Positions 7,972 to 15,184 of a stretch of 28,582 nucleotides of DNA are shown one piece after another. Within the stretch, counting starts at the first letter, position 1, and every line of letters starts with the position of its first letter. Source of the DNA: Cloacimonetes bacterium UBA6097 (lineage in GTDB: Bacteria > Cloacimonadota > Cloacimonadia > Cloacimonadales > Cloacimonadaceae); the NCBI GenBank assembly GCA_002435865.1, contig DIWV01000009.1, positions 1-28,582 on the forward strand, written 5' to 3'. The notes under the pieces were generated by a model. That model was not told the DNA's origin. It ran no database searches and was given only the letters and a program-made list of their open reading frames with translations. The position numbers and the translations under genes were made by a program.

Positions 7972-9231
7972 CTATATTGTTAAATCTATCCAGGGTCTCA
8001 GGGTATCGGGTATTCTAATGCTGCCGTCTGCCTGTTGATAGGTTTCCAGTAAAGCTATCATCGTGCGTGGAGTGGCAAGTCCCGAGCCGTTTAATGTATG
8101 TACGAATTTTACTTTTCCGTCGTTATCGCGGAACCTGATGCCTGCCCTGCGCGCCTGGAAATCTTCAAAGTTACTGACTGATGATACTTCCAGGTATCGT
8201 CCGGCTCCCGGTGCCCAGACTTCCAAATCATAGGTTTTAGCACTGGCAAAGCTTAAATCTGCAGTACAGAGCTCTATCACCCGATAGTGAAGTCCCAGTG
8301 CCTTTAATATGGCTTCAGCGTTGTTCACCATTTCTTCCAGAATTGTATAAGAATCATCAGGATGAACAAAACGCACCATTTCCACTTTATTAAACTGGTG
8401 AACTCTTTGCAGTCCTTTGGTTTCTTTACCGTATGAACCTGCTTCCCTTCTGAAGCAAGGAGTATATCCAACCATCTTGATGGGCAGCTTGTTCAGAGGT
8501 AAAATCTCGTCTGCATAGATATTGGTAATCGGCACTTCAGCGGTAGGAATCAGCCAGAAATCTTCCTCTTCAATGTGATACATATCATTTTCCAGCTTGG
8601 GAAGCTGTCCGGTGCCTGTCATGGTCTTTCTGTTGACGATAAACGGTACGGCAATTTCCTCATAACCATGCTTTTGTACATGGAAAGTGAGCATAAAGTT
8701 TATTAATGAACGTTCCAGAGCAGCACCCATTCCAGTATAAACAGGAAATCCGCTGCCTGTGACTTTGGTCCCTCTGGGCATATCAAGCAGATTATTTTGG
8801 GAAGCAATATCCAAGTGTTCAAGAGGAGTAAAATCAAACTCTGCTTTGGTTCCCCACTCTCTCACATAACGGTTGAAACTCTCGTCCTTACCTACAGGAA
8901 CCGAAGCATGCGGAACATTGGGTATAAATAACAGGGCAGACTCCAGTTCTTTTTCTACTTCAGAAAGGTCTGTATTAATCTGTTTTATCTGTTCTGCAAC
9001 TGCGCCCATCTGGTTGATAAGTTCAGAAGCATCCTGCTTATTCTTTTTGAGCTGGGCTATTTCCTGAGACACCTGGTTCTGCTTTGCTTTAAGCTGGTCA
9101 AAGTCAAACTGCAACTTGCGTCTTTTATCATCAAGTGCCAGGATAATTCCCAAATCAGCTTTTTCGTTTTTGTTGCAGATCGCCTGGTTTACCAATTCAA
9201 CATTGGCTCTGATAAATTTAAGGTCTAACAT
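7972..9231 (-). CDS. serS: Seryl-tRNA synthetase
   Basis: This 419-residue class II synthetase attaches serine to tRNA-Ser. The first 100 or so residues form the long antiparallel coiled-coil arm that recognises the tRNA-Ser variable arm (LKAKQNQVSQEIAQLKKNK...). The catalytic core has motif 1 at about 178-196, the serine-binding segment around TGTGQLPK, motif 2 (FRREAGSYGKETKGLQRVHQ, about 255-275) and motif 3 (NGSGLATPRTMIALLE, about 378-393) with its class II arginine. Length and motif order are normal. ATG 9231 is preceded by AGGA, and tpiA ends 13 bases upstream, so the two genes are almost certainly co-transcribed. Confidence 0.97.
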   Translation of the reverse strand: MLDLKFIRANVELVNQAICNKNEKADLGIILALDDKRRKLQFDFDQLKAKQNQVSQEIAQLKKNKQDASELINQMGAVAEQIKQINTDLSEVEKELESALLFIPNVPHASVPVGKDESFNRYVREWGTKAEFDFTPLEHLDIASQNNLLDMPRGTKVTGSGFPVYTGMGAALERSLINFMLTFHVQKHGYEEIAVPFIVNRKTMTGTGQLPKLENDMYHIEEEDFWLIPTAEVPITNIYADEILPLNKLPIKMVGYTPCFRREAGSYGKETKGLQRVHQFNKVEMVRFVHPDDSYTILEEMVNNAEAILKALGLHYRVIELCTADLSFASAKTYDLEVWAPGAGRYLEVSSVSNFEDFQARRAGIRFRDNDGKVKFVHTLNGSGLATPRTMIALLETYQQADGSIRIPDTLRPWIDLTI

Positions 9232-9244
9232 ATTCTGGGGTCCT

Positions 9245-10024
9245 TTATTTTAGCTTAACGACTTCTTTGCTGGTCTCAACCATGGCTATAAACTGCTCGA
9301 GCTTTAGAGAAGCGCCGCCGATTAAAGCTCCGTCTATATCCGGCTGCAACATCAATTCTTTGATATTATCCGGTTTTACGCTGCCACCATAAAGAATCTG
9401 AAGTTTCTCGGATACCTTGTCATTGAATGTAGCTTTCAGCCAGTTTCGAATAAAAGCGTGTGCCTGCTGAGCCTGTTCGGGCGTGGCAACTTTACCGGTA
9501 CCAATCGCCCATACCGGTTCATAAGCTATTACAATCTCTTTACCGGTATACAAAGTCAGGTCTTGCAAACCTTCTTCCAACTGCCTTTCCAGAACTTCAT
9601 TGGTCTGGTTTGATTCACGTTCATCCAGTCTTTCACCGATGCAGAAAATGGGTATAATGCCGTTTTTCAGTACTTGTTTAAGCTTCAGGTTTACTATATG
9701 GTCAATTTCATAATGATATTGCCTTCGTTCTGAATGCCCAATAATGCAATATGGCAGATGCAGTGAAGCCAGCATGGTAGCCGAAACCTCACCTGTAAAG
9801 GCACCATCTTCATTAAAGCTGACATCCTGAGCAGCAACTTTAACCGGAACTCCTTTTAAGACATCTTCTGCTACCAACAGAAAAGGATAAACCGGAGCTA
9901 TTACCATTTCCACCTTGGATTCAGTATGATTTTGGGCATAAGCTCTCAAGCCCTGAGCAAATGCCAGAGTTTCAAAAAGGTCTTTATTCATCTTCCAATT
10001 TCCGGCAATCATAAGATGTCGCAT
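9245..10024 (-). CDS. tpiA: Triosephosphate isomerase
   Basis: This 259-residue cytosolic glycolytic enzyme interconverts dihydroxyacetone phosphate and glyceraldehyde 3-phosphate. All active-site residues are visible: N9 and K11 in AGNWKMNK, H97 in IIGHSERR, and E169 in IAYEPVWAIGTG, the last being both the catalytic base and the start of the mobile loop. The phosphate-binding segments LYGGSVKPDNI and DGALIGGASL follow near the C-terminus. The start is supported by AAGGAG 5 nt upstream. It is the first gene of a leftward unit with serS, and an ATACAA/TTGTAT palindrome lies in its promoter region. Confidence 0.97.
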   Translation of the reverse strand: MRHLMIAGNWKMNKDLFETLAFAQGLRAYAQNHTESKVEMVIAPVYPFLLVAEDVLKGVPVKVAAQDVSFNEDGAFTGEVSATMLASLHLPYCIIGHSERRQYHYEIDHIVNLKLKQVLKNGIIPIFCIGERLDERESNQTNEVLERQLEEGLQDLTLYTGKEIVIAYEPVWAIGTGKVATPEQAQQAHAFIRNWLKATFNDKVSEKLQILYGGSVKPDNIKELMLQPDIDGALIGGASLKLEQFIAMVETSKEVVKLK

Positions 10025-10055
10025 TATTACTCCTTAGAAATTGTTTTGTTTCCTT

Positions 10056-10081
10056 AGAATACAAGATATTGTATCAGTCAA
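10056..10081 (-). promoter_or_regulatory. Candidate tpiA-serS promoter with embedded 16-bp palindrome
   Basis: On the minus strand TTGACT (10076-10081) is followed by TATTCT (10056-10061). The spacing is only 14 bp, short for a sigma-70 promoter. Exactly between them is the perfect dyad ATACAA-GATA-TTGTAT (10059-10074). A short spacer plus a spacer-centred dyad is typical of a regulated promoter, for example one needing a DNA-twisting activator, but that is inference. The leader to ATG 10024 would be about 25-30 nt. Confidence 0.4.
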
Positions 10082-10134
10082 GTTCTTATTTGGAATCAGA
10101 CTTAAGTATGCTCCAGAATAAACAATGTCTCAGT

Positions 10135-10174
10135 GATAAAAAAAGACGCTGAGGGGGAAACTTCAGCGTCTTTT
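10135..10174 (-). terminator. Intrinsic terminator of the FN3 secreted-protein gene
   Basis: A 12-bp perfect stem, AAAAGACGCTGA (10141-10152) with TCAGCGTCTTTT (10163-10174), closes a 10-nt loop. Read on the minus strand the hairpin is followed by a T-run (complement of the A-run ending at 10144). It lies 27 bases after the stop codon at 10201 and before the tpiA promoter, so it separates the two leftward units. Confidence 0.9.
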
Positions 10175-10200
10175 ATAATATTTGGTTTTATTTTAAGCAG

Positions 10201-13200
10201 TTATTTCAATAGTATCATTTTCCTGGAAGAAGTGTATCTTCCGGATTTCATTCTGTAGAAATAGACTCCGCTGGCTGCCGGTTTCCCATTATCATCGTCA
10301 CCTTTCCAGATCACTTTGTGGTTGCCTGCTTTGACTTTATCGTTAACCAGGGTTTTTATCTTTTGTCCTTTCAGGTTATAGATTTCAATAGAAACCTGCT
10401 CATCACTCTTAACATTAAAGGAAATGCTAGTTTCAGGATTGAAAGGATTAGGATAATTACCCAACAGAGCTGTTTCAATCACGGGCATTATCTCATCGTC
10501 ATTATCAACAATATTATAGCCCTGAACCTTGACATCATCAACAAAGAAAATGAAAGCATCATTCGATTCACATTTGATACCAAACCTGACATAAGCTAAA
10601 TTGAACGCAGACGGTACCAGATATTCGAACCTTGTCCAATTAACAGGAGCTTCCACATAATTAGGTCCTGAAAGCCAGGTAAAGGATGAAGGTATGGGAT
10701 CAGTTGCTGTAGAAAGTCCAACCCTGAATCTCTCCAGGCCATATTGTTCAGTAAAAGATTTTACCCACAATGATATCTGGTTTTGTGTTCCCATACGCAT
10801 TCTTGGAGTTAGCATCCAGTCATTATTAGGTGGAGTTGTTGCGGCAAAACAGGCAGCCATTTTTTGCCCGCCATGTGCTGCCACAGTTGTCATGGGAGGA
10901 GTTGTAGCGCTTGGGTTAAACACCATGAATGACATTGGGCTTGCTTCATTGGTAAAGTCTATGCCTGTAACACCGGTAGTAGCGCTGCCATCCAGATCAT
11001 TAAGTATCCATGGATACATTTCCAAGGCAAAGTTATCGTGATTTTCAAAGGTATCCTGCCAGGCAGTTGGCACCGGATTGTAATCAATTTGAACAGTTAC
11101 AGGGTCACAATGCGGTGATTCTCCTGAAGAGTAAAGTGCAGTCACAGTATATGTGTAATTACCATTAGGTAATTCAGTGTCCTCATAAACTGATATAATA
11201 GCAGTATCTATTGTTGCTATGTTAATACCATCCCTGTATACTTTGTAACCGCTTAAACGACGGTCACCATTTCTGGAAGTATTAATAATTTCAGTATTGG
11301 GATTACCGGAAGTTTTGAATTCTGCCGTATTAACTGCGGTTATAGTAGGTGCATGAACTGGTTCAGGAATGTGAACGAGTTGAGTTTCTCTTAAAATATT
11401 ATTTGTTACAAAAGCTTGGATATTCCAGTTGTAATCAAGTGTAGTTCCTAAATCAGTTAAGATCGCCCAGGCACCATTGGTATAAATCATGTTACCTTTA
11501 TAAGGTATGGACGGTCCATCATCACATCCTGCCGGATAACCTGCCTGAGTATCTATGTTTACTCCGACCCACATCTCTCCCGTTGAAGGTACTTGTATCG
11601 GTGTGGGTAAAGTTACTTCATTCCAGGCATCAATAGTGGGAGTAGGAACAGGAACCTGAACAACTAAATTACCGGGATTGGTGGAAGAAACACCACCTGT
11701 CCAAACCTTTACAGTATATACGCAATTCACTTCTTTGGGGAAAAATCTTACTTTTGTAAGATATCTATCAGGAATACCGGACAGTTCTGTTTGTGTAAAA
11801 CGGGCAGCAATATCAAAGTTTATAACTCCATTGGTGCCGATTCCATCATAGTTAAAATTGTCATCAAAATGTATCCAGTCCTGAAGAATAGGTCCTCCGG
11901 GAGGAGTCCAGGCGAGGGACACATTGTCCTGTACAACGGTATATGAAAGATTGGTAACAGGATAAAGGTCTTCACCGCCATGAGCGACTACAGAGTTGGA
12001 AGGTAGCGAAACACCGGTAGGATTTGTATAAACTGCCACAACCCAGTATGTATAATCTACTCCGCCAATAATTGCAGTATCAAAATAGGTAGAATCGGCT
12101 ATCAGACCATGCCCCACTGCTATTCCATCTTTGAATAATCTGTAACCGGAAAAATTGGTTAGCAATGGTGAAGGAGGATTCCAGGTAAGCAGAATGCCTA
12201 AAACTGACCCGACTGCAACTAGATTTGTTGGGGATAAAAATGCATCTGTTACTTGAGCTGAAGCAGTATTGGAAGGCACTGATTCGCCGGTTGTATAGAC
12301 AGCTTTTACGTAATAATAATATGTGCCGGGCAATAGGTTGCTATCTGTGTAACTCTCTTGTGAAGAATTATTTAAGGTTGCTATCAATGTGGTGTCGCGG
12401 TAAACTTTGAATCCTAATAGTTCACGGGTTAAAACCTGATTATATTCTGTTGTTCGGGCAACAAAAGGAGATATCCAGTTCAAAGCAACTGCAGCATTAC
12501 CAGGTGTTGCTGACAGATTTGTTGGTGGATTTAAGGGTTCTGCTATAACGCTGTTGGAAGGGCCGGATTCTCCGTTTGGATTTATGTAAATAGCAGTAAC
12601 ATGATAAACCCTCTCAAAACCTACTGATACATCACTATCTTCAAAAATCAGTGCAGTTATTGGATTTAATGTAATTTCTTCACCATCACGAAATACTTTG
12701 TATGCTGCAGGTATTCCGTTCGTTGGAGGAGACCAGCTTAAAGAGACCAAATCTGTACCACCGGCAGCATGCAGATTTGTAGGCGGATCAAAGGCTGGAG
12801 TTATCGTTATAGTATTGGATGGAACCGATATACCATTTGGAGATACGTAAATCGCAACAACATTATAGCTATAAGAAGTACCAACAATCGCAGTGTTATC
12901 TGTATAATTGAGTGCCATAACCAGGTCAGAAGTAATCTGAACTCCGTTTCTGAAAATATGATAACCTCTTAATATGGGACCGGCGGGCTCAGGAGGCTGC
13001 CAATTAAGTGTTACAGTACCGTTACCAGTTATGGCAGCAAGATTTTGGGGTGGGTTAAAGACAGGAATAATTTTAACTATATCAACATCATCTATAAATA
13101 AATAATACATGTTCGCTGCACTAAAGCCATGGAATCCAAAGAAATAAGTTCCATTCACATCCGGGGTTATAAAAGCTTCTCCAGCTTCATAACCGGTATT

Positions 13201-14571
13201 CATAACACTTTCATTCAAATAAATCTGTTCTGTTAATGCACTAATATTATTAGCATTACCCCATTTGATTTCCAGTTTTTCAGGAAAATTAACATTTTGA
13301 GCTTTGTAGCGGAACTGGATCCGGTAAGTGCTGTCAGCAGCTAAAACCAAAGGCGGTGATATTGCCCAGTCATCCATTGGAATAGGAGATGCAGTATTAA
13401 AGCTGCAGCGCAGAACATTGGGGGCAGAAAATGAGCTTGTGTTACTGGTAGTCCAGGTAAAAGCATCATTATTGGCGTTCACTATAGTCCAGGAAGGTGG
13501 AACTGCAGGAGCAGTGACATTATCCCAGTATTGATGATATGGAAAAGAGGTTACAGTTGGATTGGGCATTGAAGTAAATGACCAGACAGGACAGTTGAGA
13601 GCATCGCCATAAGTATTAAACGGCACAATTTGCCAGTAATAAAGTGTGTTAAAGGCAAAGTCCGGGGTAGGATCATAACTTGTGGCGGTTTGTATAAATC
13701 CGTTTACCAGGTTAGTCGGTGGATTATCTGTTCCCAGATAAACTTTATAACCTGTGATGGTACCACCACCTGTAGCCCAGTTAAGGGTTGCAATCAAAGC
13801 TATATTAGTAGCATTATTAGCAGGGGATACAAGAACGGCAGGATTGGGAGGAGTTCCGATTTGAGGTGGAGACCATGTAAAAGTTAATCCGTTGGGAGGA
13901 AATACTGTACTGCTCAAAACGCAAGCTTGTGTATTTACGGTACCTGCTGTTGTAGCTGCCCAGTCTGTAGTGGTAACTCTATTGATGAATTCAGCGCTGG
14001 ATGCGCCACGTAGTCCAACCTGAAAATTCTGATTTAGTGAGGAAGTTGCGGCTGCAATATAACCATAGTTATACGTGATTATATTTGTAGTTTCAAAAAG
14101 TTTAATCTGGAAATTTAGAGTATCGATAGCGGTAGCTGTTTGTACGCGCCTATAATCATGCCATTGTACTACAAATACACGGTTAGGAGCTATGCCATAA
14201 TTATGGGTGGTGAGCGTCCCGGTTGGATGAGATTTAATATCTCTGTTCATGGCAACAATCACATTATTTGTAGTTCCACTGCTTATGGCTGTATTGGAAG
14301 TGGCTACTGTGTTACCCATAGCAATGAAACCATTGCAGGAAATGCTTATAGTACTATACAATATAGAATTGTAAGTAAAATCAAATCCCAAAGGTAAAGC
14401 CTGAAAAACTTCATTATCATTGGCGGCTGTACCAAGAACGTTGCCTCCGGCAAGTTGAGTATATGTACCGATAGAACTGGAAAAAACATAGTCGGTAATT
14501 GCACTCCAGCCCGGGGATGTAATAATTAATAATCCCAAGAGAAGTAGCATTTTAAAATAATTGTTGCGCAT
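10201..14571 (-). CDS. Large secreted multi-FN3 protein with C-terminal sorting module
   Basis: This 1456-residue exported protein starts with a signal peptide (about 1-24, basic start then LLLLLGLLII and a small-residue cleavage site after GWSA). A beta-rich domain follows (about 25-235), then an FN3-like unit (236-335), a jelly-roll/choice-of-anchor-like domain (336-500) and four complete FN3 domains (about 502-590, 591-677, 678-770, 773-864). A fifth FN3 starts at 865, is interrupted by a roughly 200-residue insertion, and resumes at about 1100-1160. A second jelly-roll domain spans 1162-1354. The last 95 residues (NYPNPFNPETSISF ... SGVYFYRM ... KMILLK) match the FlgD-like/type A C-terminal sorting module of FCB-group bacteria, implying surface delivery. 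No catalytic domain is recognised, so it is probably adhesive or scaffold-like. GGAG precedes ATG 14571. It is monocistronic, with its own terminator. Confidence 0.9.
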   Translation of the reverse strand: MRNNYFKMLLLLGLLIITSPGWSAITDYVFSSSIGTYTQLAGGNVLGTAANDNEVFQALPLGFDFTYNSILYSTISISCNGFIAMGNTVATSNTAISSGTTNNVIVAMNRDIKSHPTGTLTTHNYGIAPNRVFVVQWHDYRRVQTATAIDTLNFQIKLFETTNIITYNYGYIAAATSSLNQNFQVGLRGASSAEFINRVTTTDWAATTAGTVNTQACVLSSTVFPPNGLTFTWSPPQIGTPPNPAVLVSPANNATNIALIATLNWATGGGTITGYKVYLGTDNPPTNLVNGFIQTATSYDPTPDFAFNTLYYWQIVPFNTYGDALNCPVWSFTSMPNPTVTSFPYHQYWDNVTAPAVPPSWTIVNANNDAFTWTTSNTSSFSAPNVLRCSFNTASPIPMDDWAISPPLVLAADSTYRIQFRYKAQNVNFPEKLEIKWGNANNISALTEQIYLNESVMNTGYEAGEAFITPDVNGTYFFGFHGFSAANMYYLFIDDVDIVKIIPVFNPPQNLAAITGNGTVTLNWQPPEPAGPILRGYHIFRNGVQITSDLVMALNYTDNTAIVGTSYSYNVVAIYVSPNGISVPSNTITITPAFDPPTNLHAAGGTDLVSLSWSPPTNGIPAAYKVFRDGEEITLNPITALIFEDSDVSVGFERVYHVTAIYINPNGESGPSNSVIAEPLNPPTNLSATPGNAAVALNWISPFVARTTEYNQVLTRELLGFKVYRDTTLIATLNNSSQESYTDSNLLPGTYYYYVKAVYTTGESVPSNTASAQVTDAFLSPTNLVAVGSVLGILLTWNPPSPLLTNFSGYRLFKDGIAVGHGLIADSTYFDTAIIGGVDYTYWVVAVYTNPTGVSLPSNSVVAHGGEDLYPVTNLSYTVVQDNVSLAWTPPGGPILQDWIHFDDNFNYDGIGTNGVINFDIAARFTQTELSGIPDRYLTKVRFFPKEVNCVYTVKVWTGGVSSTNPGNLVVQVPVPTPTIDAWNEVTLPTPIQVPSTGEMWVGVNIDTQAGYPAGCDDGPSIPYKGNMIYTNGAWAILTDLGTTLDYNWNIQAFVTNNILRETQLVHIPEPVHAPTITAVNTAEFKTSGNPNTEIINTSRNGDRRLSGYKVYRDGINIATIDTAIISVYEDTELPNGNYTYTVTALYSSGESPHCDPVTVQIDYNPVPTAWQDTFENHDNFALEMYPWILNDLDGSATTGVTGIDFTNEASPMSFMVFNPSATTPPMTTVAAHGGQKMAACFAATTPPNNDWMLTPRMRMGTQNQISLWVKSFTEQYGLERFRVGLSTATDPIPSSFTWLSGPNYVEAPVNWTRFEYLVPSAFNLAYVRFGIKCESNDAFIFFVDDVKVQGYNIVDNDDEIMPVIETALLGNYPNPFNPETSISFNVKSDEQVSIEIYNLKGQKIKTLVNDKVKAGNHKVIWKGDDDNGKPAASGVYFYRMKSGRYTSSRKMILLK

Positions 14572-14775
14572 AAGATCTCCTTTCCCGCAGAATAATCGTG
14601 TTGTTTATTTAAATTTTTTGCCCATTGTTAAGCAGGGCGTTTTTTATATTTTCATTTAAAGAACACAGAAAATCTAAACTAATAAATACTAATCAAACAA
14701 TCTTCAAAGCCAGTCCGGGATTAGAACACAACCCATTCCCGAGTAAAGGCGTATTTATATTTTTACTTACTTTGC

Positions 14776-14804
14776 ATACTTTTAGCCGCTTTACTAGCTG
14801 TCAA
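14776..14804 (-). promoter_or_regulatory. Candidate promoter for the FN3 secreted protein
   Basis: On the minus strand TTGACA (14799-14804) is followed after 17 bp by AAGTAT (14776-14781), a weak -10 match. This would give a leader of about 200 nt before ATG 14571. The -35 is perfect but the -10 is poor. Confidence 0.3.
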
Positions 14805-14846
14805 GCAAAACTTGTTACCCAAACAATCCATTTAAGATTATAGGGA

Positions 14847-14893
14847 GATGCTAGGGTGATGTAAGGGTCGCACCCTTAGATGACCCTAGCATC
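14847..14893. repeat. 47-bp palindrome made of 11-bp units
   Basis: The outer arms GATGCTAGGGT and ACCCTAGCATC (11 bp, perfect) flank GATG, inner arms TAAGGGT and ACCCTTA (7 bp, perfect) with loop CGC, and GATG again. The two GATG blocks oppose each other with two A-T pairs and two G-G mismatches, so a single strand would fold into one long hairpin. The left side is also a direct repeat of an 11-bp unit, GATGCTAGGGT then GATGTAAGGGT. It has no adjacent T-run, so it is not a standard terminator. It may be a REP-like element or a binding array. Confidence 0.88.
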
Positions 14894-15041
14894 ATTGGTC
14901 AATGTCTGTTGGATCGGGAAAGGAATAAATAAGTGACGAGAATGGACTAATTCTGTTGCATCTAACGCTGCAACATGCACGTTTTGGGGGTATTCCTCAA
15001 ACTTGTTACAGCAATCAAAGAGGCATTTTAGCAATGTTTGA

Positions 15042-15072
15042 TTGACAGGAAAAACGTTCCTTCTCATATAGT
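15042..15072 (+). promoter_or_regulatory. Candidate promoter of the GND-repeat protein/rsmG/par/rfbB unit
   Basis: TTGACA (15042-15047) is followed by TATAGT (15067-15072) at 19 bp, or by CATATA at 17 bp. A small dyad AGGAA/TTCCT (15047-15061) overlaps the spacer. The leader to the start codon would be about 100 nt. Confidence 0.45.
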
Positions 15073-15184
15073 AATCATAGATTTTCCTGTTGTTCCTTCA
15101 TAGTCCCTCTGTTCAATTATAGAGGATATAATTGCTCACAAAAGCTATGATGTTACTGAATAATATGATATAGTGTTGGGAAGT

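Larger units (their letters stand above)
14572..15184. other. Repeat-bearing divergent intergenic region
   Basis: About 600 bases separate the two divergent exported-protein genes. They hold a 47-bp palindrome (14847-14893), a smaller dyad TGTTGCA/TGCAACA around 14952-14973, candidate promoters in both directions (14776-14804 minus, 15042-15072 plus), and long AT-rich leaders. The open frames here (14625-14843 plus, 14876-15067 minus) have no ribosome binding site or recognisable family and run through the palindrome or promoter, so I do not call genes. A small RNA or a decayed mobile repeat is possible but unsupported. Confidence 0.5.

Noticed and set aside
13630..14397. Plus-strand open frames inside the FN3 gene
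   Set aside because: They are antisense shadows of a strongly supported coding sequence with clear domains.
14623..14652. Plus-strand terminator GCCC/GGGC with T-run
   Set aside because: The stem is only 4-5 bp and no plus-strand gene ends there.
14625..14843. 72-residue plus-strand open frame
   Set aside because: AT-rich leader of the divergent gene, no ribosome site, composition not protein-like.
14876..15067. 63-residue minus-strand open frame
   Set aside because: No ribosome binding site or recognisable family; it ends at the palindrome and lies over the plus-strand promoter region.
15173..15184. GTG start for the GND-repeat protein
   Set aside because: It adds four residues before a good signal peptide and lacks a ribosome site; ATG 15185 is preferred, although GTG cannot be excluded.
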